This document shows positions 1-5,204 of a stretch of DNA of 7,576 nt, in pieces. A program made the translations under genes and the position numbers. A model generated the notes under the pieces. The model searched no databases and had not been told where the DNA came from. It was given only the letters and a program-made list of their open reading frames with translations. The first letter of the stretch is position 1, and every line of letters begins with the position of its first letter. The stretch covers positions 1 to 7,576 of the forward strand of contig JBCDGZ010000226.1 in NCBI GenBank assembly GCA_038750655.1, read 5' to 3'. This DNA is from JBCDGZ01 sp038750655. Lineage in GTDB: Bacteria; Bacteroidota; Bacteroidia; Chitinophagales; Saprospiraceae.

Positions 1-2
1 AT

Positions 3-560
3 TATCGGAAGTTCAGACCTCGGAAAAACTTGAAACACCGCGCCTCTTTTGCGGGCTATTTCCCGGCTGAGGCTCCGATTTACTCCTGCATTGTGGTGAT
101 TACCGATCCGAAGGCCCACGGTATCTACGGTAGTGAAGTCGCACTGCCCGTTTTTCGCGAGATTGCCGATAAATGTTTCCGTTCAGAGGTAGCTTTGCAA
201 GCTGCCATCAACGATGCCCCCAAACCCATGTATACCAAAAGAAAATTTCCCGGCCCCGATGCCGGCAACCGAACGGAGATAGAATTTTTGCTCGATAAAC
301 TAAATGTACCTTTCGAGCCCAGCACCAACCGCAGTTGGTCGATCACCCAAAGCGAAAACGATACGCTTCACGTGTACGGACGTTCGCTGCCCGAAGATCA
401 GGTACCCAATATCACGGGTATGGGCCTCAGAGATGCATTATATATCCTTGAAAATAAGGGACTGACCGTAGTAGTCGAAGGCGCCGGAAAGGTCGTCCGA
501 CAATCCCTCATTCCAGGAACTAGAATAAAAGGACAAACAATAAAGCTTACGCTTCGATAA
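3..560 (+). CDS. ftsI: FtsI-type division transpeptidase (penicillin-binding protein), C-terminal part with PASTA domain; 5' end outside window
   Basis: Only the last 185 or so codons are present; the frame is open from base 3 and the gene begins upstream of the window. The piece starts just after where the KTG motif of the transpeptidase fold is expected. The segment HRASFAGYFPAEAPIYSC is the strand following KTG in class B penicillin-binding proteins (compare WFAGYAP in E. coli PBP3). A linker follows, then a single PASTA domain at bases about 402-557 (VPNITGMGLRDALYILENKG to the end, with the usual IPGT turn). The catalytic SxxK, SxN and KTG motifs are not visible. A PASTA-tailed FtsI directly upstream of murE is the usual Bacteroidota arrangement, so I call ftsI and not another PBP. 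The protein would be anchored in the inner membrane and act in the periplasm, crosslinking septal peptidoglycan made by FtsW. A TTG at base 30 is not the real start. Confidence 0.9.
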   Translation, partial: YRKFRPRKNLKHRASFAGYFPAEAPIYSCIVVITDPKAHGIYGSEVALPVFREIADKCFRSEVALQAAINDAPKPMYTKRKFPGPDAGNRTEIEFLLDKLNVPFEPSTNRSWSITQSENDTLHVYGRSLPEDQVPNITGMGLRDALYILENKGLTVVVEGAGKVVRQSLIPGTRIKGQTIKLTLR

Positions 561-562
561 AC

Positions 563-578
563 GAGAGTTTTACCTCTC
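563..578 (+). repeat. small hairpin just after ftsI stop
   Basis: GAGAG at 563-567 pairs with CTCTC at 574-578 around a six-base loop, starting two bases after the ftsI stop codon. A five-T run lies at 594-598, about 15 bases downstream, which is too far for a standard intrinsic terminator. Genes on both sides belong to one cluster, so transcription probably reads through. It could be a weak mRNA processing or stability element, or chance. Confidence 0.25.
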
Positions 579-584
579 ACATAT

Positions 585-623
585 ATGAAACACTTTTTAA
601 CACTATCAACAAGATCCTATTGA
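585..623 (+). promoter_or_regulatory. 12-codon upstream reading frame ending on the murE start (possible leader peptide)
   Basis: ATG at 585 opens a frame coding MKHFLTLSTRSY and stopping at TGA 621-623. That stop overlaps the TTG start of murE at 620-622 as TTGA, the same geometry as the ATGA overlap between ftsW and murG. Translation of this short frame could deliver ribosomes to the rare TTG start by termination-reinitiation. This is inference from geometry. An alternative is a one-base indel in the T-run at 594-598: one extra T would fuse this ATG in frame with murE and add about 12 residues to the MurE N-terminus. Confidence 0.3.
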
Positions 624-2071
624 ATCAACTACTAAGCACGATCACCGTAAGCGAAACCATTGGTGAATTGAAGGCGCCCATTAGCGGGATTGCCTTCGAT
701 TCCAGAATGGTGGAGCCTGACAATGTTTTTGTCGCTGTTCGAGGTAGCCAATCCGATGGGCATCAATTTATCGAAACCGCCATTGAAAAAGGAGCGCAAG
801 CTATTGTTTGTGAAACACTGCCAGAACATCCACAGCAAGGCATCGCCTGGCTAAAAGTAGCCGATTCTGCCGATGCCCTTGGAGTACTGGCCAGCCAATA
901 CTACGGCAATCCTTCTTCGCAGCTCAAGTTGGTCGGAGTAACTGGGACCAACGGTAAAACCAGCACCGTTACCCTACTCTATCAACTCTTCAGCGCGCTG
1001 GGCTATAAAGCTGGCCTGCTGTCTACTGTCGAAAATCGGATTGTCGGAGAAACTATATCAACGACCATGACTACTCCCGACCCCCTCACCACCAATGCCC
1101 TTTTGGCTGAAATGGTTGAGGCGGGATGCGAATACGCATTCATGGAGGTCAGCTCACACGCTGTTGATCAAAGAAGAATTGCGGGATTGCAGTTCACTGG
1201 TGGAGTCTTTACCAATCTCACACACGACCACTTGGACTACCACCGCACGTTCAAAGCCTACTTGGAGGCCAAGAAGCGATTCTTCGACGAACTCCCGGCG
1301 ACCGCCTTCGCCTTGACTAATCTGGACGACCGCAATGGCGGAATCATGGTACAGAATAGCAAAGCGAAGGTTCATCGCTACAGCTTGAGAACCCTAACTG
1401 ATTTTAAAGCAAAGGTTATAGAAAACAGCTTGACGGGCTTAAATATGAACCTCAACGGTCACCTCTTTTTTTCGGGACTGATCGGCGAGTTTAATGCCTA
1501 TAACCTGCTGGTCGTCTATGCTACGGCCATGCTGCTGGGTGCGGAGGAAATGGAAATCCTCACCCACCTCAGCCGCCTCAAAACTGCCGAAGGGCGTTTT
1601 GATTACGTTTTTGACAGCCAACGAAGCATCATGGGAATTATCGATTATGCCCACACCCCGGATGCCTTGGAAAAAGTGCTGCGAACAATTGACAAGTTGA
1701 GAAGAGGCAATGTCAAGCTCATCACAGTGGTGGGTTGCGGGGGCGACCGCGACAAAGCCAAGCGCCCCGTTATGGCCCGCTCGGCCTGCAACCACAGCGA
1801 TCAGGTGATCATCACCTCCGATAATCCGCGCAGCGAGGTGCCGGAGGCGATCATCGCCGATATGGAGCAGGGCGTTCCGGAGGAGGCCCAAGATAAAGTG
1901 TTGAGCATTACCGATCGCCGGCAGGCCATTCGGACGGCTTGCAAGCTGGCGGCCAAGGGCGACATTATTCTCGTTGCGGGCAAAGGCCATGAGAAGTACC
2001 AAGAAATTCAGGGGGTACGTCACCCCTTTGATGATAAACAAGTGCTGAAAGAGGCACTTGGCATAGAGTAG
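620..2071 (+). CDS. murE: UDP-N-acetylmuramoyl-L-alanyl-D-glutamate--2,6-diaminopimelate ligase (MurE)
   Basis: This cytoplasmic ATP-dependent ligase (EC 6.3.2.13) adds the third residue of the stem peptide to UDP-MurNAc-L-Ala-D-Glu. At 483 residues it is full length for the family. The N-terminal domain holds the FDSR motif (residues 26-29). The central ATPase domain has the P-loop GVTGTNGKTS (106-115), TTPDP (151-155), MEVSSHA (175-181) and HDHLDYH (202-208), and Lys218 in EAKKRFF is the expected carbamylated lysine. The C-terminal domain has DYAHTPDAL (342-350), GCGGDRDKAKRP (372-383), DNPRSE (401-406) and GKGHE (454-458). DNPR followed by acidic residues is the meso-diaminopimelate signature, unlike the lysine-adding enzymes. 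The start is TTG: the next in-frame ATG (codon 30) lies after FDSR, and the TTG gives a normal-length N-terminus. The stop of a short upstream frame overlaps this start. It lies 59 bases after ftsI. GC content rises clearly in the C-terminal part. Confidence 0.96.
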   Translation: MNQLLSTITVSETIGELKAPISGIAFDSRMVEPDNVFVAVRGSQSDGHQFIETAIEKGAQAIVCETLPEHPQQGIAWLKVADSADALGVLASQYYGNPSSQLKLVGVTGTNGKTSTVTLLYQLFSALGYKAGLLSTVENRIVGETISTTMTTPDPLTTNALLAEMVEAGCEYAFMEVSSHAVDQRRIAGLQFTGGVFTNLTHDHLDYHRTFKAYLEAKKRFFDELPATAFALTNLDDRNGGIMVQNSKAKVHRYSLRTLTDFKAKVIENSLTGLNMNLNGHLFFSGLIGEFNAYNLLVVYATAMLLGAEEMEILTHLSRLKTAEGRFDYVFDSQRSIMGIIDYAHTPDALEKVLRTIDKLRRGNVKLITVVGCGGDRDKAKRPVMARSACNHSDQVIITSDNPRSEVPEAIIADMEQGVPEEAQDKVLSITDRRQAIRTACKLAAKGDIILVAGKGHEKYQEIQGVRHPFDDKQVLKEALGIE

Positions 2072-2097
2072 ACTATTATCATTCTCAGATTCATAAG

Positions 2098-2133
2098 CAG
2101 TTAGCAGCAGGTGGTTTTCCCCTGCTGCGACTG
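2098..2133 (+). promoter_or_regulatory. long stem-loop in the mraY leader
   Basis: GCAGCAGG at 2104-2111 pairs perfectly with CCTGCTGC at 2121-2128. The stem continues inward past a bulged T (2112) with GG/CC and a TTTT loop (2115-2118). It continues outward with CAGT (2098-2101) against ACTG (2130-2133), separated by a T-G wobble and a bulged A. It lies in the 81-base gap between murE and mraY and ends 19 bases before the mraY ATG. No T-run follows it, so it does not look like an intrinsic terminator. A role in mRNA stability or in control of mraY translation is possible but unproven. Confidence 0.5.
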
Positions 2134-2152
2134 TACTTCGGACAAAACGGAT

Positions 2153-3430
2153 ATGCTATACTGGTTTTTTACATACTTCGAGGAAACATTTGAAGACTTC
2201 GCCCGGCTGTTTCAATACATCACCTTCCGGGCGGGCCTGGCCATCATCCTGTCGTTGATCATCTCGATGCTCTTCGGCGGCCGGATCATCAAGATGATCC
2301 GTAGGCAGCAGGTCGGAGAAACCATCCGCGATCTGGGGCTGAAAGGGCAAAAGGAGAAGGAGGGCACGCCGACGATGGGGGGTATCATCATCATCATGGC
2401 CATCGTCTTCCCGTGTTTGCTGACCGCCAAGCTGGATAATATTTACATCATCCTCATGCTGCTGTCAACCCTCTGGATGGGCGTCATCGGCTTTATCGAT
2501 GATTACATCAAGGTCTTTAAGAAGAATAAGCAGGGACTGAGTGGAAAATTCAAGGTGCTGGGGCAGGTCGGACTGGGCCTGATTATCGGCATCGCTATGC
2601 TCAGCAGCAATGATATTGTCGTGAGAATGGAGTATGAGGACATTGTTGAAGAAACCGAAAATGGTACGATTGAAAAATATGACATCGTAGAAATATTTGA
2701 AGTTCCTAACGAGGACGTCCCCGGGCAAAATATTGAAATCGCCTACGTGAAAACCACATTGACCAATGTTCCCTTTCTCAAGGGCAATAACTTGGATTAC
2801 TGCCAGCTGCTGTGGTTTTTAGGAGACAATGCCAAAAAGTTGGTATGGCTCGTATTTATTCCGATTGTTATTATCGTCGTCTCAGCGGTCTCCAATGGAG
2901 CCAATCTGACCGACGGTGTGGATGGGCTGGCTACGGGAGTCAGTGCCATCATCGGGGCGGTCTTGGGCGTACTGGCCTATGTATCCAGTAATGTCATCGC
3001 CGCTGATTATTTGAAAATTCTGTATCTGCCACATACAGAGGAATTGGTGGTCTTTTCGGCCTGCTTCCTTGGTGCCTGCATAGGCTTTTTGTGGTACAAT
3101 GCCTTTCCCGCCCAGGTTTTTATGGGCGACACGGGCAGCCTGACCATCGGGGGCATCATTGCTGCGATGGCCATTCTGATTCGCAAAGAACTGCTGATTC
3201 CGATCTTGTGCGGCATCTTTCTAGCAGAGACGCTTTCGGTAATGATCCAGGTGAGTTATTTCAAATACACCCGTAAAAAATACGGTGAAGGGCGGAGGAT
3301 TTTCCTCATGTCGCCTTTACACCATCACTACCAAAAGAAGGGGATTCACGAGTCCAAGATCGTCACCCGATTCTGGATTGTCGGCATCCTTCTGGCGGTT
3401 TTGACCATCATCACTTTGAAAATCCGGTAA
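2153..3430 (+). CDS. mraY: phospho-N-acetylmuramoyl-pentapeptide-transferase (MraY)
   Basis: This integral membrane enzyme (EC 2.7.8.13) transfers phospho-MurNAc-pentapeptide from UDP to undecaprenyl phosphate, making lipid I on the cytoplasmic face. From ATG 2153 it has 425 residues. Family motifs are RQQVGETIRDLGLKGQKEK...GTPTMGG (51-77), the Asp pair in FIDDYIK (D116, D117), NLTDGVDGLA (251-260), FMGDTGSL (323-330, with D326) and the histidine cluster PLHHHYQKKG (388-397). About ten membrane segments are visible. The loop of about 75 residues after the fourth segment (about 153-228) is acidic and much longer than in the E. coli enzyme of 360 residues; this matches the longer MraY of Bacteroidota. 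A longer frame from GTG 2111 exists but that codon sits inside a strong hairpin, and the N-terminus MLYWFFTYFE from ATG 2153 fits the family. murD follows after 7 bases, so the two are co-transcribed. Confidence 0.96.
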   Translation: MLYWFFTYFEETFEDFARLFQYITFRAGLAIILSLIISMLFGGRIIKMIRRQQVGETIRDLGLKGQKEKEGTPTMGGIIIIMAIVFPCLLTAKLDNIYIILMLLSTLWMGVIGFIDDYIKVFKKNKQGLSGKFKVLGQVGLGLIIGIAMLSSNDIVVRMEYEDIVEETENGTIEKYDIVEIFEVPNEDVPGQNIEIAYVKTTLTNVPFLKGNNLDYCQLLWFLGDNAKKLVWLVFIPIVIIVVSAVSNGANLTDGVDGLATGVSAIIGAVLGVLAYVSSNVIAADYLKILYLPHTEELVVFSACFLGACIGFLWYNAFPAQVFMGDTGSLTIGGIIAAMAILIRKELLIPILCGIFLAETLSVMIQVSYFKYTRKKYGEGRRIFLMSPLHHHYQKKGIHESKIVTRFWIVGILLAVLTIITLKIR

Positions 3431-3437
3431 GGTTGTA

Positions 3438-4757
3438 ATGGAAATGAATGTAGTAATTCTTGGCGCAGGAGAAAGTGGAGTCGGAGCAGCCTTATTAGCC
3501 AAAAAGAAAGGCTATCCTGTATTTGTATCAGACAAAGGTCCGATCAAGGAAGCCTATAAGATAGAACTCAAAGAAAACAACATTGCTTTCGAAGAAGGCC
3601 AACACAGCCTGGAAAGCATTTACAAAGCCGCTGTGGTCATCAAAAGCCCTGGCATCCCTGATTATATCGACCTGATTCGGGATTTGAAAGCCAAAGGCAT
3701 TGCGGTGATCTCAGAAATTGAATTCGCGGCCAAACATACTGATTCAGTGACCATAGGGATCACTGGAAGTAATGGGAAAACAACCACGACGAATCTTACT
3801 TACCACCTACTCAGAACAGCAGGTCTGGACGTAGGCATTGGAGGGAATGTCGGACAGAGTTTTGCCAGACTTGTCGCATCGCAAAAAAGAGACTATTACG
3901 TACTGGAGCTGAGCAGCTTTCAGTTGGACGGCATTGTTGACTATCGACCGGATATTGCCATCCTACTCAATATCTCCCCAGATCATCTGGATCGGTATGA
4001 GTATAAAATGGAAAATTACATTCGCTCGAAGTTCAGGATTACGCTAAACCAGCAACCCGGCGATCTTTTCATCTACAACGAAGAGAATGCCTACATGCAG
4101 GACTACCTGAATCAACACCCGCCAACGGCCCGCACGATGAGTGTCGGTGCTCCCAACTACGACGGTCAATACCTGACCATCAACAGTATGCTGCGCTTCG
4201 ATCTGAGCCATTCCAGCTTGTACGGCCCGCACAACCGCTTCAATGCGCACTGTGCAATCCTGGCGGCCCGCCAGCTCGGCGCCAACCGGGAGGCCATCCA
4301 GCAAGGGCTCGACAGCTTCGCCAACGCACCGCATCGGATGGAGGAGATCACGACCATCAAAGGGGTCTCCTACATCAACGATAGCAAAGCGACCAACGTA
4401 GATGCCGTCTACTACGCCCTGCTCAGCATGGAGCAACCCATCATCTGGGTCGCCGGCGGGCAGGACAAGGGCAACGATTACGAACCAATCAAAGCCCTGG
4501 TGGCCGAAAAAGTACGCGCCATCGTCTGCTTAGGCTTAGACAACAGCACGCTCCTCGAAACCTTCGGCCCCTTGGTCTCTACGATCGTCGAAACGCGGAG
4601 CTGCCCTGCTGCGGTCGAAGCTGCCAGCCAGCTGGCCCAGCCCGGAGAGGTGGTTCTCCTCTCCCCTGCCTGCGCCAGCTTCGACCTCTTTGAGAATTTC
4701 GCCCGGCGGGGGGAGTTGTTTAAGGAGGCGGTGTTGGCGTTCAAAGCTTCGCTTTGA
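3438..4757 (+). CDS. murD: UDP-N-acetylmuramoyl-L-alanine--D-glutamate ligase (MurD)
   Basis: This cytoplasmic ligase (EC 6.3.2.9) adds D-glutamate to UDP-MurNAc-L-Ala. Its 439 residues match the family length. The N-terminal Rossmann-like domain has VILGAGESGVGAALLAKKKG (6-25) and SPGIP (70-74). The ATPase domain has the P-loop GITGSNGKTTT (107-117), ELSSFQLD (157-164) and NISPDHLDRY (178-187), with Lys198 in YIRSKFR the likely carbamylated lysine. The ligase domain has HRMEE (299-303), NDSKATN (314-320), GGQDKGNDY (340-348) and SPACASFDLFENFARRG (409-425). An AAGG sequence overlapping the mraY stop lies 5 bases before ATG 3438; ATG 3444, two codons in, is an equally plausible start. GC content is uneven: about 40% near 3541-3600 and about 73% near 4261-4320. 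The last four codons (Lys-Ala-Ser-Leu) and the TGA stop lie in a palindrome, so the C-terminal tail may derive from the repeat element that follows. Confidence 0.96.
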   Translation: MEMNVVILGAGESGVGAALLAKKKGYPVFVSDKGPIKEAYKIELKENNIAFEEGQHSLESIYKAAVVIKSPGIPDYIDLIRDLKAKGIAVISEIEFAAKHTDSVTIGITGSNGKTTTTNLTYHLLRTAGLDVGIGGNVGQSFARLVASQKRDYYVLELSSFQLDGIVDYRPDIAILLNISPDHLDRYEYKMENYIRSKFRITLNQQPGDLFIYNEENAYMQDYLNQHPPTARTMSVGAPNYDGQYLTINSMLRFDLSHSSLYGPHNRFNAHCAILAARQLGANREAIQQGLDSFANAPHRMEEITTIKGVSYINDSKATNVDAVYYALLSMEQPIIWVAGGQDKGNDYEPIKALVAEKVRAIVCLGLDNSTLLETFGPLVSTIVETRSCPAAVEAASQLAQPGEVVLLSPACASFDLFENFARRGELFKEAVLAFKASL

Positions 4758-4771
4758 GACACCTGCGGTGT
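4741..4771 (+). repeat. tandem pair of three-base-loop palindromes at the murD 3' end
   Basis: The first is TCAAAGC-TTC-GCTTTGA (4741-4757), a perfect 7-base stem that includes the murD stop codon. The second is ACACC-TGC-GGTGT (4759-4771), a perfect 5-base stem, followed by TT. Both have a three-base loop. The second could act as a weak terminator but the T tract is short and then turns to GGGGG. The same design recurs on the far side of the gap at 5117-5129, so I read this as the left edge of a repeat element more than as a terminator. Confidence 0.6.
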
Positions 4772-4776
4772 TTGGG

Positions 4777-4832
4777 GGTGGACGGTGGATGATAAACGGT
4801 GGACGATAAACGGTGGACGGTGGACGGCAAAC
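4777..4832 (+). repeat. eight-copy tandem 7-base repeat (GGTGGAC / GATAAAC type)
   Basis: Eight consecutive heptamers run without a break. In order they are GGTGGAC, GGTGGAT, GATAAAC, GGTGGAC, GATAAAC, GGTGGAC, GGTGGAC, GGCAAAC. The shared pattern is roughly G-R-Y-R-R-A-Y, so the strand is purine-rich with few pyrimidines. No spacers interrupt it, which excludes a CRISPR array. Such an array can change copy number by replication slippage. A matching array in opposite orientation lies at 5093-5113. Confidence 0.85.
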
Positions 4833-4962
4833 GTGAATATGGGGAATGTAGACAGATGGGGAGAGTGTGGAAAGTCGTGTTGGTAAAGCAATTTGACGGA
4901 TGCAGAAGGTAATAAAGATAGAAGATGAACGACTAATAGCAAACATGGTGTGACGTAGAAAA

Positions 4963-4978
4963 GCGCAGAAAGCTGCGC
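4963..4978 (+). repeat. hairpin inside the murD-ftsW gap
   Basis: GCGCAG at 4963-4968 pairs perfectly with CTGCGC at 4973-4978 around an AAAG loop. No T-run follows. It is one of several small palindromes in the gap and may be part of the repeat element or of a folded transcript. Confidence 0.45.
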
Positions 4979-5040
4979 CAGTAGAGCAACCTGATAGACA
5001 AGAAGAAGCCGAAGGCAGTAGAGACGATAGACACCCGATA

Positions 5041-5063
5041 GGCGACGAGCGAAGCGAGACGCC
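5041..5063 (+). repeat. imperfect palindrome with GAA loop
   Basis: Arms GGCGACGAGC (5041-5050) and GCGAGACGCC (5054-5063) pair at seven of ten positions around a GAA loop. The 3' part GAGACGCCT (5056-5064) differs by one base from GAGACACCT at the murD end (4756-4764), hinting at related repeat units on both sides of the gap. Confidence 0.45.
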
Positions 5064-5069
5064 TAAACA

Positions 5070-5083
5070 GTGCGGAGCACCGC
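5070..5083 (+). repeat. overlapping alternative hairpins
   Basis: Two mutually exclusive stems share bases: GTGC-GGA-GCAC (5070-5080) and GCGG-AGCA-CCGC (5072-5083). Each has only four pairs. Their value is mainly as part of the palindrome cluster flanking the right heptamer array. Confidence 0.35.
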
Positions 5084-5092
5084 GAAACACCC

Positions 5093-5113
5093 GTCAACCG
5101 TCAACCGTCCACC
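5093..5113 (-). repeat. three-copy inverted heptamer array
   Basis: On the plus strand it reads GTCAACC, GTCAACC, GTCCACC. On the minus strand this is GGTGGAC, GGTTGAC, GGTTGAC, the same family as the array at 4777-4832 in opposite orientation. CCGTCCACC at 5105-5113 is the exact reverse complement of GGTGGACGG at 4812-4820, so the arrays can pair across about 260 bases. Confidence 0.75.
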
Positions 5114-5116
5114 AAA

Positions 5117-5129
5117 GCACCAAAGGTGC
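5117..5129 (+). repeat. three-base-loop palindrome at the right edge of the repeat element
   Basis: GCACC-AAA-GGTGC is a perfect 5-base stem. It lies three bases outside the right heptamer array. In mirror image, the ACACC-TGC-GGTGT hairpin (4759-4771) lies just outside the left array. Read inward from both ends, the order hairpin, TTTG, GTGGACGG is the same. Confidence 0.6.
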
Positions 5130-5204
5130 CAACGGACCCAAGCAAACATTACTAATGAGCAAAACACATAACCAATGGATTATTTAATTACCAAGTAGAA
5201 GAAC

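Larger units (their letters stand above)
4758..5204. other. 447-base gap between murD and ftsW: repeat-rich, no credible gene
   Basis: This is the only large gap in the cluster. It holds a palindrome pair and a heptamer array on the left, a middle stretch with several hairpins and scattered GATAGAC-like heptamers (4993-4999, 5026-5032, 5037-5043), a second inverted heptamer array, and a last hairpin. An open frame on the minus strand (5090 down into murD) spans much of it. Its product is low-complexity Ser/Pro/Arg-rich, runs antisense through murD and is written by the repeats, so I do not call it. The final 70 bases before ftsW are A-rich and probably hold its leader. I could not identify a promoter matching the Bacteroidota TTTG/TAnnTTTG pattern. 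Confidence 0.7.

Noticed and set aside
30..560. complete small PASTA protein starting at TTG 30
   Set aside because: The frame is open to the left edge, and the sequence just before and after base 30 is the inside of the transpeptidase domain, so it is the 3' end of ftsI.
1439..2041. 200-codon minus-strand open frame
   Set aside because: It lies wholly antisense to the conserved C-terminal half of murE and its product shows no recognisable domain; it reflects the GC-rich codon pattern of murE.
2111..2152. GTG start at 2111 for a 439-residue MraY
   Set aside because: The codon is within a strong hairpin and the added residues (MVFPCCDCTSDKTD) do not resemble MraY N-termini; ATG 2153 gives the family-like MLYWFFTYFE start.
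4044..4436. 130-codon minus-strand open frame
   Set aside because: It is antisense to murD in its GC-rich part; the sense frame carries all the MurD motifs.
4759..4774. intrinsic terminator after murD
   Set aside because: The 5-base stem is followed only by TT and then GGGGG, so there is no proper T tract; it fits the repeat element better.
4536..5090. 184-codon minus-strand open frame across the murD end and the gap
   Set aside because: It runs antisense through conserved murD sequence and then through the heptamer and palindrome repeats. The product is Ser/Pro/Arg-rich low complexity with no family resemblance.
4777..5113. CRISPR array
   Set aside because: Units are 7 bases, directly adjacent, with no spacers and no cas genes nearby.
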